DNA from: an uncultured Polyangiaceae bacterium
Lineage (GTDB): Bacteria; Myxococcota_A; Polyangia; Polyangiales; Houyiibacteriaceae
Length of the DNA stretch: 6,246 nt
Direction: 5' to 3'
NCBI GenBank assembly: GCA_947258625.1
Contig: CAMYJN010000154.1
Coordinates: forward strand, 1-6,246
The notes below the pieces were generated by a model. That model made no database searches, was not told where the DNA came from, and was given only the letters and a program-made list of their open reading frames with translations. Below are positions 1 to 5,296 of this stretch, piece by piece; within the stretch, counting starts at the first letter, position 1, and each line of letters starts with the position of its first letter. The translations under genes and the position numbers were made by a program.

Positions 1-140
1 AACGCTCTCTTAGCCCTTGGGGACCACTTTGAGAGCCCAATTGCGCGGTACTAATCGTTATGTCGCGTGGGGCGTCGCGGCGGAGAGGGCGTTTGTCTTG
101 CTATGCTCATATAAGAAAGGTTCTACTCGACAAACAACGC
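1..140. other. Non-coding leader upstream of the flavoprotein gene
   Basis: No convincing gene is seen here. A 6-base inverted repeat (GCTCTC at 4-9, GAGAGC at 31-36) encloses a 21-base loop and has no T-tract, so it is not a credible terminator. AT-richer hexamers TATGCT (102-107) and TATAAG (110-115) could serve as a -10 element, but no well-spaced -35 partner is visible. AAGAAAGG (113-120) resembles a ribosome binding site but lies 20 bases before the preferred ATG at 141, which is too far for normal use. A frame open from ATG 60 reads into the flavoprotein gene, but its 27 extra residues are Arg-rich and unlike the family N-terminus. Confidence 0.4.
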
Positions 141-1682
141 ATGCATCATCTCGAGGAGATCAAGCTCATCCAGGGCGGAATGGGTGTCTATGTGTCCAAC
201 TGGCGACTGGCCAAGGCGGTCGCTACTGAGAAACCCGGAGTGACGGTCGGTACGGTTTCCGGCACAGCCCTCGATGTCGTTTATGTGCGACTGCTGCAAC
301 TGGGCGACCCGGGCGGCCATGCCCGTCGCGCGTTGCAGGCTCTCGACGAAGCATTTGGCGTGGTCATCGGCCGCGGCATATGCGAGCGATACCTCGTTGA
401 TGGGGGCAAAGCGCCTCGCGCCCGTTTTCGCGCCGCTCCTATGCAAATAGCCCGCACGCTCGACGGCCAACATACCGTTGCCGAGCCGATGGATGGGTCC
501 GCAGATGTGCGACTCAAACTGGATGACGACAGCATCGAGCTGTTGATCGCAACTGGTTTCGCCGAGGTCTGGCTCGCCAAAGAAGGCCACGATGGAAAGA
601 TCTTCATCAACTTCCTCAACAAGATCGAGTTGCCTTTAATCTACGCTTTGTATGGCGCGATGCTGGCTGGTGTCGACGGGATCATCGTCGGGGCGGGCAA
701 TCCAGAAGGTCTGCCCGCGCTCTGCAGGCAGTTGGCGGAACATGCCACAGTCAGCCATGAGATTTCGGTGCTCTACCGCAAGGCCGGCGAGGAATTCTCG
801 CTTGTATTCGACCCGCAGCGGGTAGCCGGTGGCAAGTTCGCCGCTCGGCATCTGGCGATGCCGGCTTTTCTCGCCATTGTTTCGCTGGAGCGTCTTGTGC
901 AGCTATTGGCCGAGAGTGAAAGTGCGCCTCCCGACGGCTTCATCATCGAGCACCATACCGCGGGTGGCCACAACGCGAATCCTGTCGGCCCGTTGATCAA
1001 GGATGACCGCGGCCAGCCCATCTACGACACCAGGGATGAAGCCGACTTGGGAGCGGTCCGCGCAATCGGGAAGCCGTTCTGGATGGCCGGGGGTTATGGC
1101 AGCGGACCAAAGCTGCAGGAGGCGCTGGCCGCTGGTGCAAACGGCGTCCAAGTTGGCACAGCGTTCGCTTTGGCCGAAGAATCGGGCATGAAGCCGGAGT
1201 ACCGGTCGGCGATACTGTCGGCGCTCAGAGACGGCGTCGACGATGATAACTTGGTACGCACGACCACCTTTTCACCGACTGGCTTTTCGTTCAAGGTCGC
1301 TCAGCTCCCGGAGACGCTGTCCGATGACGACGTCTATACGAGCCGGCGGCGCATTTGTGACATCGGCATGTTGCAGCAACCTGGCTTCAGCAAGCCCGAC
1401 GAACATGGCCAGCGTACGCTCTTTCAGCGCTGCCCAGCTGGCCCCATCAATACCTTCCTCAAGAAACGCGGACAGGCGCGCAACACCGACGAGCGGCGCT
1501 GTCTGTGCAACGGACTGCTAGCCTGCGTTGGGCTCGGTCAGGTGAAGGAGTTTGAGGGTGAGCGGGTGGAGGAACCTGCCATCGTGACCCTGGGCAACCA
1601 TCTCGAAGGCGTGCGCCGCCTATCACGTCAAGGCCAGACGCCTTACCACGTTCAGGATGTCGTTGCGGATATTCTGGGGTAG
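141..1682 (+). CDS. Nitronate monooxygenase / 2-nitropropane dioxygenase superfamily flavoprotein
   Basis: Predicted cytoplasmic FMN-dependent TIM-barrel enzyme of 513 residues. Family members oxidise nitronates or, in the FabK/PfaD branches, reduce enoyl thioesters; the true substrate cannot be read from sequence. Visible motifs: the N-terminal strand IQGGMGV (residues 10-16) followed by SNWRLAKAVA, VSGTALD (39-45), the central EHHTAGGHN (270-278) carrying the GGH seen around the active site of this superfamily, AGGYGSG (316-322), and the phosphate-binding segment GANGVQVGTAFALAEES (332-348). The C-terminal part, beyond a minimal NMO barrel, has C406, C431 (in CPAGP), C454, C456 and C462 (in CLCNGLLAC), a pattern I associate with the long bacterial NMO subfamily. 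ATG 141 is chosen because homologues begin a few residues before IQGGMG; ATG 60 would add an unrelated Arg-rich stretch. The ribosome binding site is poor. The gene stands alone, convergent with the lipoprotein gene 67 bases downstream. Family assignment is firm; substrate is open. Confidence 0.88.
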   Translation: MHHLEEIKLIQGGMGVYVSNWRLAKAVATEKPGVTVGTVSGTALDVVYVRLLQLGDPGGHARRALQALDEAFGVVIGRGICERYLVDGGKAPRARFRAAPMQIARTLDGQHTVAEPMDGSADVRLKLDDDSIELLIATGFAEVWLAKEGHDGKIFINFLNKIELPLIYALYGAMLAGVDGIIVGAGNPEGLPALCRQLAEHATVSHEISVLYRKAGEEFSLVFDPQRVAGGKFAARHLAMPAFLAIVSLERLVQLLAESESAPPDGFIIEHHTAGGHNANPVGPLIKDDRGQPIYDTRDEADLGAVRAIGKPFWMAGGYGSGPKLQEALAAGANGVQVGTAFALAEESGMKPEYRSAILSALRDGVDDDNLVRTTTFSPTGFSFKVAQLPETLSDDDVYTSRRRICDIGMLQQPGFSKPDEHGQRTLFQRCPAGPINTFLKKRGQARNTDERRCLCNGLLACVGLGQVKEFEGERVEEPAIVTLGNHLEGVRRLSRQGQTPYHVQDVVADILG

Positions 1683-1749
1683 GCGCCCGTTGGGCAGCTC
1701 TGGGAACATCCGGTTCAAGTCTCCGAGGACACGCTGAGTGTTTTGGTAG

Positions 1750-2802
1750 TCAGCGCAATTCGCCGCGCAGCTGAATGGGCTCCCGCGCATCTTGCATGCA
1801 GCCGATCCGTTCGGTGGCGACGACGACTTGGTCCCAGGACATGGAGCTCGGGCCTGAGTCGACGTAGAAGTCGAGCCAGATCCAGTTGAAACCCAAATCC
1901 TCGCTGTCTCTCCAGTTGAAGCCTGGGAACGGGTCCCCGTTGGGGTCGGGGCCCCACCAGCCGCCGCCCATGCGATCCATGTTGGGCGAGCCTTCGCGCA
2001 GATGCTGGACCAACTGGTCGTTGATCCACACTGCGAACTCTCCGTTGCTTTGGCCGGGCGTGTTCAGCCTGAGCATCAGCTCGAAGCAGCTCCATTCGTC
2101 GGAGGCGACACTTGGTCTGGCGCCACGCATCAAGTTGTTTCCGTAGCAACTCGGTGTGGGCATCCAGCAGTCCATCCCTGGCCATTGGGCATATTGATCG
2201 AGCTCGAGTCCGTCTCCCTGCGGCTCCAACGCGTTGTGGAAGAAGTCGGACCCATTGGGAGTGATGCCAGCCGTCCCCTGTGGCCATTGCGTCGGTGGAT
2301 TGAAGCCGCCGAGCCACATGCCCGTGTGATGATAGTCCCCGCCATCGTTGTACTTGGCGTAGTAGCGCACGTAGACGGCACCCTGTTGAGTAGGCAGGTT
2401 TTCGTACAGGGTGACACCAGTCACACCATTGCCTTCAGGCACCAGCATCTGAAGAGCTTTGGAGCCGGCAACCGCAGCAATCGGGACATCCGCGCTGAAC
2501 GACATCGTGTCGCCTCGCGTCACGCTGTCCCAACCCTCCCCCATCGCATCCACACTCGAGTCTTCGAAGTCTTCGTGAAAGATCACGGATTGGTGAGCGT
2601 CGATTCCCACGTCGCCTGGGTACGCGACGGAGAGCCCGGTACCGTTCATCGCAGTGCCACCAGCTCCACTGGTCCCGGCAGATCCGCCAGCGCCCGGTAT
2701 CGCGCCGGTGCCTCCGGGGCCAGTGCGCGTGCTCCCATCGCTACAGCCAAGCAAGGCGCAGCCCAACACGACTGCGAACCCTATCGTGCATTTGTTCCCC
2801 AT
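1750..2802 (-). CDS. Gly-rich-linker lipoprotein with probable beta-sandwich (polysaccharide-binding/lyase-like) domain
   Basis: A 350-residue predicted exported lipoprotein. Residues 1-20 form a lipoprotein signal: a short n-region with K4, hydrophobic core 7-18, and lipobox LLGC with the acylated Cys at 20. Residues 21-57 are a flexible linker rich in Gly, Ala, Ser and Thr, a style common in myxobacterial surface proteins. The rest is a single globular domain opening with FHEDFED (75-81) and closing with SWDQVVVATERIGC (322-335); the alternation of aromatic-rich strands (VYVRYYAKY 143-151, YHHTGMWLGGF 157-167, FAVWINDQL 256-264, WIWLDFYVD 307-315) fits a concanavalin-like jelly roll of the kind found in polysaccharide lyases and Cip1-like carbohydrate proteins. 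This fold call is by pattern, not by a diagnostic catalytic motif. C212, C219, C239 and C335 could form disulfides. ATG 2802 is preferred because it places the signal peptide at the N-terminus; a TTG at 2880 would add 26 residues before it. No good ribosome binding site or promoter is visible. Confidence 0.8.
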   Translation of the reverse strand: MGNKCTIGFAVVLGCALLGCSDGSTRTGPGGTGAIPGAGGSAGTSGAGGTAMNGTGLSVAYPGDVGIDAHQSVIFHEDFEDSSVDAMGEGWDSVTRGDTMSFSADVPIAAVAGSKALQMLVPEGNGVTGVTLYENLPTQQGAVYVRYYAKYNDGGDYHHTGMWLGGFNPPTQWPQGTAGITPNGSDFFHNALEPQGDGLELDQYAQWPGMDCWMPTPSCYGNNLMRGARPSVASDEWSCFELMLRLNTPGQSNGEFAVWINDQLVQHLREGSPNMDRMGGGWWGPDPNGDPFPGFNWRDSEDLGFNWIWLDFYVDSGPSSMSWDQVVVATERIGCMQDAREPIQLRGELR

Positions 2803-2811
2803 GATCACACG

Positions 2812-3123
2812 ATGACAGCTCTGACCCCAGCCCCCAAAGCCGGCAGCAGTGCCCGTGGAGCTCGTCCGCGAAAGTGGCAAGAGATCCCCTACGGCGACGA
2901 TCTCGAAAAGGTGAAGCAGGTCGTCACCAACACGCTCGGCGGGATCGAGAACCGAGACCGCTCGCGCGACGTCGAGGTGTTCTTCACTGATTTCGGGGGC
3001 AGCTCGATCGATCTAGTCGGCCGGTTCTGGGTCGACTATGAGAGACAACCCGATTTTTTCGATGCGCAGAGTCGCGCGATCGTCGCGATCAAGAAGACGT
3101 TCGACACGGAGAAAGCTCTCTGA
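2812..3123 (+). pseudogene. C-terminal remnant of an MscS-family mechanosensitive channel
   Basis: The frame from ATG 2812 gives 103 residues. From about residue 24 it reads like the cytoplasmic C-terminal domain of small-conductance mechanosensitive channels: IPYGDDLEKVKQVV (25-38), DVEVFFTDFGGSSIDL (53-68), GRFWVDYERQPDFFDAQSR (70-88) and AIVAIKKTFDTE (89-100). The family pattern is a YGxDLxxAK segment, then a VLVTxFGDSSI-type strand, then RFWV, then a last helix ending in an IKKAFD-like motif. Everything that makes a channel is missing: no transmembrane helices, no pore helix, no middle beta domain. The usual terminal IPFP-like segment is also absent and is not found in either other frame just downstream. 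Residues 1-23 look unrelated to the family. The ATG lies only 9 bases from the divergent lipoprotein start, leaving no room for a promoter. I read it as a truncated relic; a stand-alone expressed cytoplasmic domain is possible but less likely. Confidence 0.72.
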
Positions 3124-3145
3124 GCCCAAGCTTTCGTGCCTGGGC
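3124..3145. other. Possible small stem between convergent MscS remnant and MarC gene
   Basis: GCCCA (3124-3128) and TGGGC (3141-3145) are inverted repeats with a 12-base loop in the 36-base gap between the two convergent stop codons. It could act as a weak bidirectional transcript end, but there is no T-tract on either side, so this is a tentative call. Confidence 0.2.
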
Positions 3146-3159
3146 AGCTCCAACGCCGC

Positions 3160-3854
3160 TTACGGGGTACCGGCCTTGCCTTGCACGTCGTCGAACAATG
3201 GCGACGCAGCGTCGAGCCAGTTCGGGAAGGATTCGCCCAGGCCGACGAGAATCATCTGCGCTGCGATGGCGGTGAGTAACAGACCCCAGATGCGGGTCTG
3301 AACATTCAAGACCAATGGGCCAACCAGGTCTTGAATCCGGTGTCCGAGCAGCAGGAGGACGAGCACGATGACCATCACGCCGACGAGCAGGCCGCCGAGT
3401 AGCAAGCGGTCTGACCATTCCTCCGCACGAATGCCAAAGAGGAGTGTCGTCGTGATCGAACCTGGCCCGCGAGAATGGGCACAGCTACCGGGACGACGAT
3501 GTCACGAAAGCGCGCTTTGGCTTGATCCAGCGCTCCGTCACCGGTCCGTTTGGAGCTCGAGTCGATGTCCACCGCTTGCCCCCGCAGCATTTCGATTCCG
3601 ATCAGCAGAATGATGATCCCCCCGCCGACGCGAAACGACGGAATATCGAGGGCGAGAAAATCCAGAATCGATTGGCCGAAAAATAGAAACAGAAGAAGAA
3701 GCACCGTCGCCGTCCCGGTGACGAGCAGCGCAAGGCGGACTCGAACCGGCCCATCGCAACCTTCGGAGGCTTCGACCCAGATCGGGATCTTTCCGAGGGG
3801 ATTCACGATCGCAACCATGGCGAGCAGGAAGTTGCGGATGAGGGTGATCTCCAT
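3160..3854 (-). pseudogene. MarC-family integral membrane protein, broken by a one-base frameshift
   Basis: MarC (UPF0056) proteins are six-helix inner-membrane proteins of unknown transport role; the old link to multiple antibiotic resistance is not supported for MarC itself. From ATG 3854 the first 130 residues read as family-like: FLLAMVAIVNPLGKIPIWV (9-27), a helix at 41-59 (LALLVTG...LLLFLFF), and IPSFRVGGGIIILLIGIEML (71-90), then VVPVAVPILAG (120-130). After codon 130 (3465-3467) the frame is lost and would end at 3375 with 159 residues. Restoring one C in the minus-strand GGCCAGG gives AGPGSITTTLLFGIRAEE, exactly the family's conserved AGPGxI segment, and joins to LLLGGLLVGVMVIVLVLLLLG and the C-terminal helices, ending at 3160 with a normal 231 residues. 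A weak GGA ribosome binding site precedes the ATG. A hexamer repeat array lies about 26 bases upstream. The defect is a real mutation or a base-calling loss in a short G/C run. Confidence 0.85.
3464..3467 (-). other. Frameshift site in marC-like gene
   Basis: On the minus strand the sequence reads GCG GGC CAG GTT CGA after the Val-Pro-Ile-Leu codons. Adding one C (GCG GGC CCA GGT TCG ATC ACG ACG) restores the conserved Ala-Gly-Pro-Gly-Ser-Ile-Thr-Thr and an open frame through to the stop at 3160-3162. Exactly one base is missing in the run at about 3463-3467; no slippery heptamer typical of programmed shifting is seen. Confidence 0.82.
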
Positions 3855-3879
3855 TCGTGGGTTCCGTCGGTCTTTTCCG

Positions 3880-3969
3880 GGCAGAGCCAGTGTCGGTGCC
3901 AGAGTCAGTGCCAGCGCCAGAGTCAGTGCCAGAGTCAGTGCCAGCGCCAGTGTCCGTGTCAGTGCCAGT
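3880..3969. repeat. Hexanucleotide tandem repeat array, about 15 units
   Basis: Reading the plus strand from 3886, fourteen consecutive 6-base units fit the pattern GYCAGN (mostly GCCAGA, GTCAGT, GCCAGC, GCCAGT), with two GTCNGT variants (GTCGGT at 3892 and GTCCGT at 3952). One further degenerate unit, GGCAGA, precedes them at 3880. There is a second level of order: 3898-3927 and 3928-3957 are 30-base blocks of five units that agree at 28 positions, which indicates duplication of a whole block as well as single-unit slippage. The array ends 26 bases before the MarC-like ATG (minus strand), where its promoter or leader would be. On the minus strand it is open in two frames: one gives Gly-Thr-Asp-Ser-type repeats, the other, in phase with MarC, gives Leu-Ala-Leu-Thr repeats. 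Neither has a convincing start. Confidence 0.92.
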
Positions 3970-4089
3970 GACCATGAACAAATAGGCTTCGCTGCTGCAT
4001 TCTGTTTACCGCTCGGGAGCGTTCGGGCGCAGCCCCTAGCGCGCTAGGTCAACTCCGACCCATATCGCGAACTCGTTCCCGATCCCGTT
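3970..4089. other. Spacer with two inverted repeats and a short hexamer tract
   Basis: No gene is seen here. CGCTC-GG-GAGCG (4010-4021) is a tight inverted repeat. CCTAGCGCGCTAGG (4035-4048) is a perfect 14-base palindrome without a loop, more like a protein-binding site or hairpin relic than a terminator, as no T-tract follows on either strand. At 4074-4091 three units CGTTCC, CGATCC, CGTTCT form a second, unrelated hexamer tract that touches the stop codon of the 80-residue gene. The spacer lies after that gene and before the MarC-like gene on the minus strand, so it may hold the transcript end of the former and the promoter of the latter; no clear promoter hexamers were found. Confidence 0.45.
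4035..4048. repeat. Perfect 14-base palindrome
   Basis: CCTAGCGCGCTAGG is identical to its own reverse complement. It sits 42 bases past the stop of the 80-residue protein gene. A regulator site is possible but nothing else supports it. Confidence 0.4.
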
Positions 4090-4332
4090 CTAAGCGGCCC
4101 GCGTCGTGCCGCTGGCCTTGCCCGCTTCGTCGACGAAGAGGCGGCGTTCGGCGTTGACGAGCTCGAGCAGCTGTTTCTGGTCGATCAGGCCGGCATCGAG
4201 CAGGGCCCGCATGTAGCCGTCGGCGTAGCCGCGGGCCTGGGCCAGGGTGGCGTAGTTCGCTCCGCTGAAGCGGGTCTCGATCGTTTTCCGCACGAGGCCG
4301 CGCAGGGTCACCTTGAGCTCGTCTAGGTTCAT
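4090..4332 (-). CDS. Small uncharacterised protein (80 residues), last gene of the mtnP block
   Basis: I do not recognise the family. The product is a soluble, helix-rich 80-residue protein with no signal peptide, no membrane segment and no Cys. An N-terminal part rich in Leu, Arg and Lys (MNLDELKVTLRGLVRKTIETRF) leads to a Gly/Tyr-containing turn, RGYADGYMRALLDAGL (34-49), then a charged helix DQKQLLELVNAERR (51-64) and a short Ala/Gly/Thr-rich tail. The gene is well supported: a strong ribosome binding site AGGAAGGA (4339-4346, minus strand) lies 6 bases before the ATG. It follows the PfkB kinase stop by 62 bases on the same strand, so it is probably transcribed with mtnP and the kinase. 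The helix-turn-helix-sized layout with many charges suggests a protein- or nucleic-acid-binding accessory role, but this is only a guess. Confidence 0.75.
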   Translation of the reverse strand: MNLDELKVTLRGLVRKTIETRFSGANYATLAQARGYADGYMRALLDAGLIDQKQLLELVNAERRLFVDEAGKASGTTRAA

Positions 4333-4338
4333 AGCCGT

Positions 4339-4346
4339 TCCTTCCT
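4339..4346 (-). promoter_or_regulatory. Strong ribosome binding site of the 80-residue gene
   Basis: The minus strand reads AGGAAGGA followed by six bases (ACGGCT) and then ATG at 4332. It is the best Shine-Dalgarno match in the window and shows that this small frame is translated independently of the kinase upstream. Confidence 0.7.
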
Positions 4347-4394
4347 AAGACCGCAGTGTCGGTTTCGCGCGGCCAGGGTCAAGAAAACGGCGGG

Positions 4395-5288
4395 CTAGAA
4401 ACAGGTGAGCTCGCGGAAGTCGTGGATTCGCTTCTCGAGGTGATCGCGGCTCAGGTCTTGGAGCGCGCCGGTGCCGACGTCCTGCACGCAGAACGACGCG
4501 GTCGCGGAGCCACAGATGACGGCCTGGCGGAGGTCGGTGTGGCCGTTCTCCGAGAGGTAGCCCAGGAAGCCGCCGGCAAACGAGTCCCCGGCGCCGGTCG
4601 GGTCAGAGACAGCCTTGAGCGGGTAGGCCGGCGCGCAGAAAATGTCTTCTTCGAGGAAGAGAAGTGCGCCGTACTCGCCCCGCTTCACAATCACCGTTTC
4701 CGGGCCGAAGGTACGCAGGGCCTCTGCGACCGCGAGAGGGTGGTGGAAGCCCGTGAGCTGTCGCGCCTCTTCTTCGTTGATGACGAGGATGTCGATGCGC
4801 TTGAGCACTTCTTTGAGCGGGTCGAGCGCGGTGTCGATCCAGAGGTTCATCGTGTCGGCGATGACGAGCTTCGGGTTGTCGACCTGGTCGAGGACGTGCA
4901 GCTGCAGCTGCGGCGCGATGTTACCGAGCATTACGAACTCGGAGTCGCGGAACGCGGTCGGAATCTTTGGATTGAACTCCGCGAAGACGTTGAGGTCCGT
5001 CTTGATGGTTTCCCGCGACGTGAGGTCGTCGGAGTAACGGCCTTCCCAGTGGAAGGTCTCTCCGTTCGCGACCTCGAGCCCGGTCGTATCGATGCCGTGG
5101 CCCCGAAGCATGTCGACCGCCTCCCGGGGAAAGTCTTTGCCCACCACGCCGACCAGCCGGACGGGAGCGAGCTGGCTTGCCGCGAGAGACGCATAGGTCG
5201 CCGACCCTCCGATGACCCGATCGTGCGAGCCGAGGTGATTGTGAATGGTGTCAAATGCGACGGAACCGACGACGAGAAGCGATGACAT
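4395..5288 (-). CDS. PfkB-family (ribokinase-like) carbohydrate/nucleoside kinase
   Basis: A 297-residue cytoplasmic ATP-dependent kinase of the ribokinase/PfkB fold, which transfers phosphate to a hydroxymethyl group of a sugar or nucleoside. N-terminal strand LLVVGSVAFDTI (4-15) is followed by the substrate-site GGSATYAS (27-34), VGVVGKDFP (46-54), the hinge motif NEEEARQLTG (171-180), VIVKRGEYGALL (199-210) and the PfkB signature DPTGAGDSFAGGFLGYL (229-245), in which D235 is the predicted catalytic base and GAGD forms the anion hole. Length is normal. ATG 5288 is used because it lies 8 bases after the mtnP stop, with GAAAG as a weak ribosome binding site; a GTG at 5327 would overlap mtnP and add 13 residues. 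Tight linkage to mtnP suggests a substrate from methylthioadenosine/adenosine salvage, for example adenosine or a released sugar, but the product of MtnP is already phosphorylated, so the link is indirect. Substrate unknown. Confidence 0.9.
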   Translation of the reverse strand: MSSLLVVGSVAFDTIHNHLGSHDRVIGGSATYASLAASQLAPVRLVGVVGKDFPREAVDMLRGHGIDTTGLEVANGETFHWEGRYSDDLTSRETIKTDLNVFAEFNPKIPTAFRDSEFVMLGNIAPQLQLHVLDQVDNPKLVIADTMNLWIDTALDPLKEVLKRIDILVINEEEARQLTGFHHPLAVAEALRTFGPETVIVKRGEYGALLFLEEDIFCAPAYPLKAVSDPTGAGDSFAGGFLGYLSENGHTDLRQAVICGSATASFCVQDVGTGALQDLSRDHLEKRIHDFRELTCF

Positions 5289-5296
5289 ATTGGCTT

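Noticed and set aside
48..59. CGGTACTAATCG resembles the conserved near-3' end of 23S rRNA.
   Set aside because: From memory the 11-12 bases match well, but the sequence before and after does not follow 23S rRNA and there is no pairing partner or rRNA-like context. A covariance-model search of 1-140 would settle it.
60..140. Upstream ATG at 60 as the start of the flavoprotein gene.
   Set aside because: It adds 27 Arg-rich residues unlike the family, whose members begin shortly before the IQGGMG strand; no ribosome binding site precedes it.
1685..1695. GCCC-GTT-GGGC stem after the flavoprotein stop as a terminator.
   Set aside because: Only four base pairs and no T-tract follow; too weak to call.
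2002..2811. Long plus-strand open frame leading into the MscS remnant.
   Set aside because: It is antisense to the well-supported lipoprotein gene and shows no family-like sequence until after 2870; it is a high-GC antisense shadow.
3463..3468. Programmed ribosomal frameshift in marC.
   Set aside because: No slippery heptamer or downstream pseudoknot is evident, and MarC is not known to use recoding; a simple base loss explains it.
3880..3969. Repeat array as a CRISPR.
   Set aside because: Units are six bases long and directly adjacent; there are no spacers and no cas genes.
3538..3981. 147-residue minus-strand frame starting in the repeat array with Gly-Thr-Asp-Ser repeats.
   Set aside because: After the repeat it runs out of phase through the MarC gene and loses any pattern; there is no ribosome binding site at its TTG or ATG.
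4356..5285. 309-residue plus-strand frame.
   Set aside because: It mirrors the PfkB kinase gene, which has full family motifs; the antisense product is Val/Glu/Arg-rich and has no recognisable domain.
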